From Symbiodinium natans (lineage: Eukaryota > Sar > Dinophyceae > Suessiales > Symbiodiniaceae), in assembly GCA_905221605.1 (NCBI GenBank), contig CAJNDS010002268.1, positions 1,019,232 through 1,083,231 on the forward strand: DNA of 64,000 nt, read 5' to 3'. Both the position numbers and the translations under genes were made by a program. The notes beneath the pieces were generated by a model that saw nothing but the letters and a program-made list of their open reading frames with translations, did no database searches and was not told the origin of the DNA. Shown here piece after piece: positions 42,301-50,632 of the stretch. Every line of letters begins with the position of its first letter. Within the stretch, counting starts at the first letter, position 1.

Positions 42301-45300
42301 CCCAGAGTCTCATGCCCTTCGGGAGATACAAGGGGCTCATGTACAAGGAAACCCCTCCGAGTTACCGGAATTGGGCGGTGAAGGAGGTGGAGACGAACGA
42401 CAGCCCATCCGAGGAGCTGGTGGCCTACGCCAACTGGTGGAAGAGCGAGATGCACCGGTGGAATCCCACTGCGACCCCGGGGTACCACGATCCAGAGGCG
42501 AATGCAGTGACCCCGTATGTGGAGGACTCGACCGCCGGGAGCTCGTGGGCCTTCGTGACGACCTACGCCAACGACCTCACCATGATGACGACATCGAAGG
42601 CGGCTCCCCCATCTCCTTCCACAAGAACGCCGCCGAGACGACGAGGACCGGGATCAGTGGCGAGTTCGGTTCCCAGCCGGATGGACCAGGACGTGCCCGA
42701 GGAGATATCCGACGAGCTGCAACACCTGGAGGAAAGGATTGCCATTCTTCGGGATCGCCATGGACTGATGCCACGGGAGGGACAGTGAAGGATGGGGCGA
42801 AGGAGTGCTACCTGAATGACGACGAGGGCGAGTTCCACGAGTGTGAAGAGGGTGAGGACATTCAGTTCACAGGAAGTCAGAGCCCAGTTCCTCGGGAAGA
42901 GGACTTTGCCGAGGACCGCGACGACTTCCTCCATGAGTATGTGTACGTCGCTGAAGCTGGAGATATGAACCTTGGAGGCAGCAAAGATGACAGCGTGCGT
43001 GAGACCCCCGAGGTGATGGAGTCTTCCTCTGGTCCTATTGATGAGGAGAAGAGAGAAACCCTCCGAGCCCGGTGCAGTCGCTGTGAAGACCTCGCCAAAG
43101 AGAAGCTCCGAAACAAGCACTTTGAGTATGACGACCTTCTCCAGCTTGCCGAGAAGATCCCCCTGCGCTACACCAAGACCGACAAGGCCACCAACCGTGG
43201 AGGCAAGGAAGTCTACGGTATCTTCCTTGGTGGCATGTACACGTACGGGAGCTTCATTGGGATTTCTCGGAGAAGTCGGGCTTTGCCGTGGACCACCAAG
43301 TACATCAACTCCTTCATGAGGACAAGGCACCGGGGGGCATGGTCGTCTTTCGTGCTCTTCCGGAACGCGGCTACCCAGGTCCATGCCGACGTCCACAACT
43401 TGACTAACACCTTGGCGACGACCGTGACCTTCGGACCCTTTTCCGGCGGCGAACTGTGGGTTGAAGGGAAGCCCGTGCAGGAAGATGCTTCTTGTCCCGT
43501 GTTTCGAAGCGATCCTCACGGAAAGGAGATTGAGGGGCACCTCGTGAACACTCGTATGAACCCCTATTCCTTTGACGAGAAGGTCCGACACGCAACCCAG
43601 CCTTGGGTAGGCGAGCGATGGACTTTGTCGTGCTTCACCACAAGGGGATTTGCAAAGAGCTCTGTCGGACTTCGAGATGAACTCCGAGATCTGCGTTTTC
43701 CTCTTCGTGGACTACCTCTACCTGGAGATGCCTCTCAGGGTGAAGCACACTCCTTTCCGCGCACAGACAGGCCCAGGAAGAGCACCAGGAAGTCGTTGTG
43801 GAAGAATGTAACGAGGCTCGTTGCTCTGACCAGCTGGTGCTCGGCTGCTGCTTTCAATTGGTCCACCGAGTTCTTCCCCTTGTCCAGAGGTCGCGAGGCT
43901 GTGAGCCTTTTCGAGATTGGGGGGTTTTCTAAAACTGTGGAGGTCGGAGACATGGGTTTCGACACTGCAGAGCCTCTACTTACTCGAGAAGATGGAACGA
44001 TGAATGGGAGTGAGGTGTCAGGAACGATTGAATACTTCAAGCCCGCTGTGGTGTGGGTGCATGGCCCCGCTGTGTCCGCATTCCTTCCGGAAATCGGTGG
44101 AGCTCTCCAAGAGGCAATAGAGCTTGGGAAGAACGTGGTGTTTGAGGCAGAACGTGGTGATCCCTTTTGGGTGCAACAAGACTTCGTCTCCTTCTACTAC
44201 AAGTTCGAGGGCAGGTACTCAACGAGAGAAGATGAACCCCACGTCCTACGCTTCAACGACTACCATCATGTGCCCTGGGAGAACATTGATCTCCCTGTCA
44301 AGGAGTTCCAGTCCTACATGGTCGAAGGACAGAAGACAACCGTTGAGGAGATCGACGAAGTCCCACGAGGAGCCGAAGCTATCACCTTCGAGGGCGACCA
44401 CAAGCTTGCCCCGGAAGTTCGTTCTTCTCTGAAGAGACTCCATCAGAACATGGGCCATCCTTCCAACTCCGATCTCGCTCGCCATCTCCGCTTAGCTGGG
44501 GCCGACCCGGTCGTTGTGGAGGCCTGCAAGAAGATCAAATGCCAAGTTTGCCAGAGGAACAAGAGGGGGGGCAGCGCAAAACCATCGAGTATGCCTAACC
44601 TTCTGGAGTTCAACCAAGTCGTTGCTGTGGATGCCTTCACCGTGTACGATTGCCACGGGGATAAGCTTGAGCTGCTGATGGCAATTGATATCGGTACCGG
44701 CTATGCGATCGCTGGAGAACTACAAGGGCACTCTGGAGAGGCGATGGAAGGGACTTTTTGTCAGATGTGGAGCAACACTTTTGGAGCTCCTGGATCCATG
44801 GTTTTGGACCTCGAATCCGGGCTCCAGAAGGGCCTGGCGAGGTTCAGCGAGTGGCATGGGACCTTCATCCGACCTATTGCAGGACAAGCTCACTGGCAGC
44901 AGGGGTCCGTGGAGAGATGCATTAGAACCTGGAAGGAGGTGTGGTCGCGACTTGTCGACGAGCGCTCTGGCACCATCGATGAGTCGGGCATGCTCCTCAC
45001 CGCTGTGAACTCCGCCATGAACACTTTGAGACGGGATTCAGGTTATAGCCCTTCCCAGGCTGTTTGGGGTCGAGATCCGAATCTCCCCGAAGACCTCAAG
45101 GATGGCCCGCACGACGAACACGTGGAGCACATCCTTAGCCGGGACAGACAACGAGCCCGTGAACACTCCCTCCGGGTGTCCGCCAAAGAGGTCTACTTCC
45201 GCTGTCAAAATGATGCCAGACTACGTCGTGCTCTGCTGCAACGGTCTAGAGTGGCGGGGCCCGAGTTCCAGACTGGGATGCACGTTTTCTTTTATCGGAA

Positions 45301-47587
45301 GCCCAAGAACAACAAGAATTGGGAATGGCATGGTCCAGGAGTGATCATTGGCAGAGAAGGTCCGAACTTCTGGGTATCCTTTTCCGGGAGGTGCCATCTC
45401 GTTGCACCAGAACATCTCCGTATGGCGAGCGGAGAAGAGATGGGGGCGGCTTTCGCCCTCCGGGCAACACAGGAGGATTTGCAACGCCTCTTGGAGCACG
45501 ACTTCGCAGACGAGGAGATGTATGCCGGAGATGATGAGGGAGATGAAGAACCAGTTCTACAACCAGGAGATGGACGAGAAGGTGCTTCTGTGTCTCTTGG
45601 CGATGGTGATCGGAGACGTGCATCAGAAGATCCCCCTCCTCAGGTATCCAAACGACACAGAACGAAAGGGCCCCCTCGCGAAGATGATCGGGTCAGGGAT
45701 GTGCTCATGCTCAAGCTCCCCAAAACCCCTAGGGCAAAGGAAAAGGCCCTGGAGAAAGAGTTGCCCTGGAACATGATCCCGCCAGAACAACATGAAGGAT
45801 TCCGAGCTGCAGAAATGAAACAGTGGGAAGAACATGTTGAGCATGGTGCCTTGGAGCCTTTGACGGTGGAACAAAGCCGTGAAGTTTGGAGAACCCGAAG
45901 CGACAGGGTCCTCAACAGCAGGTTCGCTTACCGCGATAAACTGTGGAGTCGTCGTCGTGAACAACCAGATGTCGGTTGGAAGCACAAGGCGAGGTTAGTG
46001 ATAAGTGGGCACAAAGACCCCGACCTCCTGAAGGGCCTCCCTACTCATGCTCCCACGATATCTCGGTTGGGAATCCACCTCCTCCTACAGATCCTTGCCT
46101 CGAACCTGGAGAATGGGTGGACTGGACACGCAGGAGATGTGACAGCAGCTTTTCTTTGCGGAGGAGAGCTCTCTCGTGAATTATATCTCCGTCAACCCCG
46201 CACCGGTTTGGGTCATTTGCATCCCGAACAACTTCTGAGGATTCGGAAGCCCATCTTCGGCCTAGTCGACTCGCCGTCGGCTTGGTGGACCAAGTTCCAT
46301 GGCACGCTCAAGAACATGGAGATCCAGCGGAAAGGAAAGACTTGGAGGATAGTGCAATGCACATTGGATCAATGCATCTTCATGGTCCAAGAGGTCCTTC
46401 CTGGAGAAACTCCTGGCGAAGAAGCTCTGTCCCCCCCAGTCGGATACTTGGGGGTTCATGTCGACGATGTTCTCTTGATTGGCCAGGACGATGTCTGTTC
46501 GATGATAAAGGACGAGTTGAGCAAGATCTTTCCTATCAAGGAATGGGAGTCCGGAAGCTTCGACTATGTGGGGTCCTACATCCAGATCTTCGAGAAGTAT
46601 GTGAAGGTGGGTCAGTCCAGCTACGTCGGGACGAGGCTGTTCGAAGTCGAGATCGAAAAGGGGGTAGCCGAGCACGAGGAGGCCTCCGAAGTCCAGAAGC
46701 ACGACAATATGTCTCTCATCGGGGCTTTGTCGTGGCTTGCAAGTCAGAGTCGTCCCGACCTTCAGGTTGGAGTGTCGATGAGTCAGCAACGACAGAAAGA
46801 GCCGACCATAGCCGATGTCAAGTTCACCAACCAGTTGGCCAACCGTGCCCTGCAGTTCAAAGATGAAGGGCTGCTGTTCCACCCGATCGACCTCAACCGG
46901 GCGGTGCTCTTGTGCTACCATGACGCTGGGTGGGCCAACGTTCCGCAGAACCAGGAGGACCCGTACTATCGCTTGACGGCAGAAGAAGATGACCACGGCT
47001 TGATACAGTTTGGAGCAATGAGTCGACGAGATGCCAAGGCCAAGCGCGCTAACTCCACTATCGCTTCTCAGCTTGGAAGTGTGTACATCTTTGCAGACTC
47101 CGGGGTCCTGAGCGGAGTTCCTAGCAAAGGGAGCATCGTCGACTGGCGGAGTGGCGCTTGTGACAGAGTATGCCGCTCAACCTTTGCAGCAGAAACAATG
47201 GCATGCTGCACGGCGACCGAAACAGGCGACTACATCACGAAGTTCATGGAGACCCTCCTGGTCGGAAAGCTGGCCAGGAAGAAGTCACGTTTCGAGCTAC
47301 GTTTTCTGAGCGACTGCAGGAGCTTGTACGATCACCTTGTCAAAGATGGGGTGCCTAGAGTGCCGACTTGTAAGAGGTTAGCCATAGACCTAGCAGGAAT
47401 CAGGGAAGACCTCATGTCCATCGGCAAGATTGTCTGGGTGCCGACGGAAGCCCAACTTGCTGATATCCTTACGAAACCTCTCCGAGCTGAAAGCTGGTGG
47501 AGAACCATCAAAAGTGAGCTGAAGCTCACCTTTAAAGAGAGTGGCGGGGATTGTTGTATAGTAGGAAGAAAACCGGAACCAGTGTAA
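39323..47587 (+). CDS. Copia gag-pol polyprotein (2754 codons) with extra central domains
   Basis: ATG at 39323 (context GCCATGG) is the first in-frame start after the PBS. By residue: Gly/Asp/Trp-rich N-terminus 1-190; gag-like helices about 190-370; zinc knuckle C464-x2-C-x4-H-x6-C479 (copia is usually x4); protease D537-T-A; a conserved-looking stretch to about 875; a segment that appears out of frame, about 888-1154; an Fe/2OG-oxygenase-like region about 1285-1440 (H1354, D1356, H1423, R1432); a methyltransferase-like region about 1525-1615; integrase zinc finger H1707/H1712/C1740/C1743; integrase D1770, D1829, E1864 (34 residues between the last two); reverse transcriptase D2272 and VDD 2380-2382; RNase H D2534, E2624, D2664; closing ILTKPL. 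The stop codon TAA (47585-47587) lies inside the 3' LTR. Copying and integration enzymes all look intact. Confidence 0.93.
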   Translation: MAFDVPTSFYARSEWADVPPPSDDSPQGPGHGGDANVPGNVPNPQPRGDRSQAADVQPDGASWGPWRDHDWSDSQWNRSWGAADWKWGRGGWSSGYYDGYDEQKKDGGQGSASTGSVGSMDGGFQERDSKGSHSDQWARRDSCGDSRAPPGDDRGVPVGWGPSTEARRLSGGNGGHESSRGPSERMIVPSFSGLDTGSDDLGTSARSYLRQVAAWRRMTRMSKDQQGLTLYQHLTDRAWVDSERLDVNRLGSDDGVDYLISWIQDRYLDVQVTQVGRSLSEFFRKLRRKQNQSVRDYMADFDRAFSRLSEAGCQLPDVAAAWVFVDRMGLEEQAELNLLASVGNKYSLKDLQQAAIVHHRGMRKPWESGGKNPKKEWPVKKPYGANVADFEEGSYAGDFAGDDDDGGESPIPEEVANDLYQAFLTHETAKQRYRETAKLRGSDAESLKRLAAEKLQAAKARSFCSGCKRRGHWHLDSVCPLNRSSGGGNPSSTSATTGGTGGQGGKEGAKTNFPCHVVHVTWDISDKSGYQLVGITDTACARSVAGAGWMDAYLAEIRKNGGEPHFLPCKEAFKFGASKVFVANYGVLVGFRLGSHKLALKVAVVNGEVPLLISRGAMAKMGMVIDVSENRATFRALDVRDMQLTNTDTGHPAFPIFPISVPPHRASSAEWEDNELQILSHGEQYIDHMSDESGGRGLLCGGGQEFTEVAKCFGTLSTSWMVDSDEASRLHDDTASLSPSTSCDKSFTALFYPKKINAVTKGMLLDENFSPETFAAWWSNSNITNDFWLEDADYLVRVHVIPRRSFFSPLHWATQNLQHKDLLLRTLGSVRSTFGVACKNHRAFPAVHGTWDTPQDDSAFPMLWIGRSVFSRRKHMSSFSRTLPSTPHGVSQGPPHLAHGESPEDHHRVHESRIAGGGPCPESPGPREVERGGASFCDPRGQEQGNLYGPRRAAEPELGATEGAGDGSWTPHSSLSDERGFAAPSPGPGWGGAPESHALREIQGAHVQGNPSELPELGGEGGGDERQPIRGAGGLRQLVEERDAPVESHCDPGVPRSRGECSDPVCGGLDRRELVGLRDDLRQRPHHDDDIEGGSPISFHKNAAETTRTGISGEFGSQPDGPGRARGDIRRAATPGGKDCHSSGSPWTDATGGTVKDGAKECYLNDDEGEFHECEEGEDIQFTGSQSPVPREEDFAEDRDDFLHEYVYVAEAGDMNLGGSKDDSVRETPEVMESSSGPIDEEKRETLRARCSRCEDLAKEKLRNKHFEYDDLLQLAEKIPLRYTKTDKATNRGGKEVYGIFLGGMYTYGSFIGISRRSRALPWTTKYINSFMRTRHRGAWSSFVLFRNAATQVHADVHNLTNTLATTVTFGPFSGGELWVEGKPVQEDASCPVFRSDPHGKEIEGHLVNTRMNPYSFDEKVRHATQPWVGERWTLSCFTTRGFAKSSVGLRDELRDLRFPLRGLPLPGDASQGEAHSFPRTDRPRKSTRKSLWKNVTRLVALTSWCSAAAFNWSTEFFPLSRGREAVSLFEIGGFSKTVEVGDMGFDTAEPLLTREDGTMNGSEVSGTIEYFKPAVVWVHGPAVSAFLPEIGGALQEAIELGKNVVFEAERGDPFWVQQDFVSFYYKFEGRYSTREDEPHVLRFNDYHHVPWENIDLPVKEFQSYMVEGQKTTVEEIDEVPRGAEAITFEGDHKLAPEVRSSLKRLHQNMGHPSNSDLARHLRLAGADPVVVEACKKIKCQVCQRNKRGGSAKPSSMPNLLEFNQVVAVDAFTVYDCHGDKLELLMAIDIGTGYAIAGELQGHSGEAMEGTFCQMWSNTFGAPGSMVLDLESGLQKGLARFSEWHGTFIRPIAGQAHWQQGSVERCIRTWKEVWSRLVDERSGTIDESGMLLTAVNSAMNTLRRDSGYSPSQAVWGRDPNLPEDLKDGPHDEHVEHILSRDRQRAREHSLRVSAKEVYFRCQNDARLRRALLQRSRVAGPEFQTGMHVFFYRKPKNNKNWEWHGPGVIIGREGPNFWVSFSGRCHLVAPEHLRMASGEEMGAAFALRATQEDLQRLLEHDFADEEMYAGDDEGDEEPVLQPGDGREGASVSLGDGDRRRASEDPPPQVSKRHRTKGPPREDDRVRDVLMLKLPKTPRAKEKALEKELPWNMIPPEQHEGFRAAEMKQWEEHVEHGALEPLTVEQSREVWRTRSDRVLNSRFAYRDKLWSRRREQPDVGWKHKARLVISGHKDPDLLKGLPTHAPTISRLGIHLLLQILASNLENGWTGHAGDVTAAFLCGGELSRELYLRQPRTGLGHLHPEQLLRIRKPIFGLVDSPSAWWTKFHGTLKNMEIQRKGKTWRIVQCTLDQCIFMVQEVLPGETPGEEALSPPVGYLGVHVDDVLLIGQDDVCSMIKDELSKIFPIKEWESGSFDYVGSYIQIFEKYVKVGQSSYVGTRLFEVEIEKGVAEHEEASEVQKHDNMSLIGALSWLASQSRPDLQVGVSMSQQRQKEPTIADVKFTNQLANRALQFKDEGLLFHPIDLNRAVLLCYHDAGWANVPQNQEDPYYRLTAEEDDHGLIQFGAMSRRDAKAKRANSTIASQLGSVYIFADSGVLSGVPSKGSIVDWRSGACDRVCRSTFAAETMACCTATETGDYITKFMETLLVGKLARKKSRFELRFLSDCRSLYDHLVKDGVPRVPTCKRLAIDLAGIREDLMSIGKIVWVPTEAQLADILTKPLRAESWWRTIKSELKLTFKESGGDCCIVGRKPEPV
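41985..42788 (+). CDS. Overlapping frame encoding SAP-like repeats and a GRYKG motif, probably the true product of this part of the polyprotein
   Basis: The frame one base ahead of the polyprotein is open from at least 41325 to the TGA at 42786. From ATG 41985 it looks like real protein: two SAP-like helix-turn-helix units (TKAELLAEARARNLL...VELRSAIQ, 42043-42138; NLEQLKERAMEAGLL...GALLRLLRG, 42190-42288), then MPFGRYKGLMYKETPPSYRN (42312-42371), similar to FGxYKG...VPxxYxxW motifs of DUF3820-type and some nuclease proteins, and a C-terminal coiled-coil-like ISDELQHLEERIAILRDRHG. Meanwhile the main frame reads Gly/Pro/Arg/Glu-rich sequence typical of a shadow frame. SAP motifs bind DNA, so a chromatin-targeting role is possible. 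Access would require +1 slippage near 41979-41984 and -1 near 42770, internal initiation, or the pair reflects two compensating indels. Confidence 0.6.
   Translation: MASRKDLLTSPMVNRPKTITEFTKAELLAEARARNLLVHEKWSVVELRSAIQEDRNKGTSTDLAGLQNLNLEQLKERAMEAGLLIPAYPTKGALLRLLRGQGGEGPQSLMPFGRYKGLMYKETPPSYRNWAVKEVETNDSPSEELVAYANWWKSEMHRWNPTATPGYHDPEANAVTPYVEDSTAGSSWAFVTTYANDLTMMTTSKAAPPSPSTRTPPRRRGPGSVASSVPSRMDQDVPEEISDELQHLEERIAILRDRHGLMPREGQ
47562..47582 (+). other. Possible polypurine tract before the 3' LTR
   Basis: GTAGGAAGAAAACCGGAACC is purine-rich and ends two bases before the LTR. It is interrupted by pyrimidines, so the assignment is weak; it overlaps the last codons of the polyprotein. Confidence 0.35.
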
Positions 47588-47740
47588 AGCTTGAAGGTTC
47601 CGGGAACTTCCCCCCTTTTGACCCCCAGTATGCCCTCTCGCAGGCACACGAGTATGTGGATCGAGCGTTGCGAGAAAAGTCTCGGCGCCAGCTTCTGGAG
47701 GCCCGCCCCGGGGAGGGGTTTGCTTCCTTCTAGTTTTAGA
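47583..47740 (+). repeat. 3' LTR of the copia element
   Basis: Identical to 39110-39267 except C47706 for T39233. Its bases 3-5 (TAA) are the polyprotein stop codon. The element would have to carry polyadenylation signals here; none is obvious. Confidence 0.93.
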
Positions 47741-47929
47741 GTTAGGGCTTAGGGTCCAGTATGCCGTTTAGGGTTTAGGGATTAGGGTTGCCCTTGTTTT
47801 GTTTCAATGAGTTTATCAGGGAACCTACCCCCCAGAGTTTATCAGGGAACCTAACCCCCAAAAAGGGATTAGCCACAAGATGGACGGAACCCGACTCTCT
47901 GGTTGAAGGGACTAGGGCTTAGGCTTGGG

Positions 47930-48032
47930 GTTGGGATGTTCCCCCTTCTACTAGCAGTCCTTAATATGGATTCTAATAACCCCTGTTATCGTCCCTGTTA
48001 AGGACTGTTAGAAAAACCGGGGAACATCCCAA
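47930..48032. mobile_element. MITE-like element, TTGGGATGTTCCCC family
   Basis: Inverted ends GTTGGGATGTTCCCCC / CCGGGGAACATCCCAAG, inner AGCAGTCCTTAATA / TGTTAAGGACTGTTAG. Same family as the array-containing copy at 37393-37574; a partial copy is near 36338. Confidence 0.66.
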
Positions 48033-48356
48033 GATTAGGGTTTAGGGTTGCTTTCCAGTGTCAAGGGACATTCTTTTCGCAGCTACAGCAGCGAAACCCC
48101 CAAACCCCTAAACTTCTAACTACACCCCATATAGAAGCCCTGCAACCCTAGCCACCCCAAAAAAAACAAAATAACACTAAAAATGAAATAAAAACTAACT
48201 AACACAACCTTTCAAAATGCTATTACCAGCCGGCGCCCTGTTGCTTTAGGCCCCTGGCGGGTTCATTGCTTTCAACCCCAAAGCCACGAACTCTAAACCC
48301 TAAACCCCAAACCCTACATCCCTAAGCCCTGAAGCCATCCTAAACCCGAAACTCTA

Positions 48357-48507
48357 CTTGAAGGTTCATGGTACTTACTAACCAATATAACTGTACTTAT
48401 ACCTGTACTTATAAATACCCCTAAAGGGCCTTATAGGGGTTATCCTAATTATAAGTAGGGTTATAAGCCCATGTATAATTGGTTAGTAACTACCATGAAC
48501 CTTCAAG
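48357..48507. mobile_element. MITE-like element, CTTGAAGGTTCATGG family, TA flanks
   Basis: CTTGAAGGTTCATGGTACTT / AGTAACTACCATGAACCTTCAAG ends, TA at 48355-48356 and 48508-48509. Very similar to 13940-14090 including the ATACCCCTAAAGGGCC interior. Confidence 0.75.
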
Positions 48508-49171
48508 TAAGCTCTAAGCCCCCCCGTTGGGTTCATGAATCGCTTACCTGGTCGGTCGGCTCCAGTGGTGCGAGTCGATCTGGCAATGGCACGGCCTTAC
48601 ATAAAGGGTTTAGGGTTTAGGGTTTAGGGTTTTGTAGGGCGTTAGGCTAGTTTCTAGGGTAGTTTCACGTAGTTTCAGGATAGTTTCAGGGTGGTTTTCG
48701 GGTACTTTCAGGGCAGCTTTAGGGTTCGTGGGTTTAGGGCTTTTGGGTTTGAGGGGCTTAGGGCAGTTTTAGTGTTGAGGGTTTGAGGGTTTTAGGGTTT
48801 AAGGTTTCAGGGCTTTTGGGGTTGTCTTTCTTTTTTTTGTTGGGCGGGGGGGGGGGGTGAACACCGGAAGGAGCTTACTTGGAGGGGAGGGCCAAAGGGC
48901 TTACACAGCAGATCCAATGCAGAGTTTAGCCTAAGCCCTAAACTAAATCCGTAAACCCTTAAGAAGAACCTAATGGCAGCAGCTTCAGAAATCCAGACGG
49001 TGGGTTGTAAAGGCTTAGGGAACTTAACAACCCTCAAGCCGCAAAACCGAGAAAACCCTCATTAAACCCTAAAACCCGATTTAAGCCCTCACCGAACCCC
49101 CAAACACCGGATTAACCCTAATTAATACCAAACAAGCCCTTCAGAACCCTAAGAAACCCGAAAACGCCCTA

Positions 49172-49395
49172 CTTGAAGGTTCATGGTACTTACTAACCAG
49201 TTATAATTGTACTTATAACCCTACTTATAATACCCCTAAAGGGCCTAAATACAAAGACCCACTTACTAACCAGTTATAATTGTACTTATAACCCTACTTA
49301 CAATACCCCTAAAGGGCCTTATAGGGGTTATCCCAATTATAAGTAGGGTTATAAGTACAGTTATAGGTGGTTATTAAGTCCCATGAACCTCCAAG
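49172..49395. mobile_element. MITE-like element, same family, with an internal duplication
   Basis: Same ends and TA flanks (49170-49171, 49396-49397). A roughly 55-bp stretch (ACTTACTAACCAGTTATAAT to CCCCTAAAGGGCC) is present twice, at about 49188-49244 and 49259-49317, explaining its greater length. Confidence 0.75.
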
Positions 49396-49428
49396 TATCC
49401 TCTCCTGAGCTATAGCAAATGGCCCCAA

Positions 49429-49542
49429 CACCCTAAACCCTAAACCCTAAACCCTAAACCCTAAACCCTAAACCCTAAACCCTAAACCCTAAACCCTAAA
49501 CCCTAAACCCTAAACCCTAAACCCTAAACCCTAAACCCTAAG
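49429..49542. repeat. (CCCTAAA)n array
   Basis: About 16 perfect units. Confidence 0.93.
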
Positions 49543-49565
49543 GGATACTGGGCGTCTTGGGAAGC

Positions 49566-49640
49566 CGGGATGTGCAAAGACCCTTAAAAGCAGCTGCGCT
49601 CGGATGTCGAGGGCTCGGCGACTGACGCCGAAGCCCGCGG
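49566..49640 (-). other. Coding-like island, unassigned
   Basis: Minus strand reads GFGVSRRALDIRAQLLLRVF between a TTTAGGG patch on the right and a CCCTAAA array on the left, the same bracketing as the confirmed exons. Confidence 0.38.
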
Positions 49641-50072
49641 AGGGATCTGCGGCTTTGGAAACGTTGTTTGGGGTTTAGGGTTTAGGGTTTAGGGTTTTGG
49701 GTTTTGGGTCGGAGCTTTCGAGGCTGGCAGGGGTCAAGACAAAATTTGAACCAACGGCGCTTGTGCTGCAGCCGGATTCACTCTGGGACATATCATAACA
49801 AAGATCCTCATACTCCCCTAAGCTCAAAATGGCCCCAAAAACCTTCTATAAAAAGGCCTTTGGGCCCAATAAGCCCTTCGAGCTCTAGGGACTGAGTTTA
49901 GGCTGTCTTCCACAGCTATCAAAAGCCGAGTTGGGCTCACTGTATCGAAAGACGTGACTAAACCCCAAACCCTACCAAAAGGCTCGTATGTAGAACCTTT
50001 TTGGGGGTAGCTCCTTGTATCTAACCCCAAAAGGAACTACATTGGAGCCGGTAACCACTAAGCCCTAAACAT

Positions 50073-50180
50073 ATATGGCGGTTTACGAAAATAAGGTCCC
50101 TGATTGTAGACCCCAAACAGTAGGATCCCCTTACAATAAGGACCCGAATAAGGTACCCCTAATTTCGGAAAACCCCATAT
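50073..50180. mobile_element. MITE-like element, TTTACGAAAATA family
   Basis: ATATATGGCGGTTTACGAAA on the left, TTTCGGAAAACCCCATAT on the right. Interior ACCCCTAAT and GGACC blocks are shared with 50534-50632, 51374-51478, 51849-51952 and 55278-55345; a solo right end is repeated at 50226-50262. Confidence 0.62.
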
Positions 50181-50533
50181 CATAGTAGCCCTAAACCCTA
50201 AACCCTAAGCCCTAAACCCTAAACCCCAATAAGGTACCCCTAATTTCGGAAAACCCCAAATTCCGCCTGTCGTAAGCTCCAGCGCCGGTAATTGCCAGCA
50301 AAAGGCACCTCTGCCATCAAGCAGCATGCTGACATGACCATTTTTACCCTGAACCCTAAACCCTAAACCCCAAACCCGATTTTTACGCAGCCTTGGTTTG
50401 GCGCCTTAGGGTCTTAGGGGTTTAAGGGTTAGGGCTTCGTCTTTCGAAACAGAAACCAAGCACAAAGTACTGCTCCTACAAGGCCGCAGCGATCTGTGCG
50501 GATCCTTGGAATTGTTGCGGAGTAAAGGTTGTA

Positions 50534-50632
50534 AGGGGTTTTCCGAAAATAGGGGTACCCTTTTGAGGGGTCCCTTTAACATTCTCTTCTATTTGAAGTA
50601 TAAAAGGGGGTACCCCTATTTTGGGAAATACC
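50534..50632. mobile_element. MITE-like element, TTTCCGAAAATAGGGGTACC family
   Basis: GGGGTTTTCCGAAAATAGGG / TACCCCTATTTTGGGAAATACCC ends, near-perfect inverted repeats over about 22 bp. Confidence 0.65.

Larger units (their letters stand above)
39105..47745 (+). mobile_element. Complete Ty1/copia LTR retrotransposon
   Basis: About 8.6 kb: 5-bp target duplication GTTAG (39105-39109, 47741-47745), LTRs 39110-39267 and 47583-47740, primer-binding site, one gag-pol frame with integrase before reverse transcriptase (the copia order). The LTRs differ at one of 158 positions (T39233 against C47706), so insertion is probably recent. It lies in a TTTAGGG-type repeat patch between the methyltransferase and 48 kb, on the strand opposite to the host genes. 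Confidence 0.95.

Noticed and set aside
42563-43591. 342-codon minus-strand ORF inside the copia element
   Set aside because: Shadow of the polyprotein; no family motif, and codon bias of the sense frame explains the lack of stops. The same holds for 46262-46996, 41793-42488 and 40046-40600.
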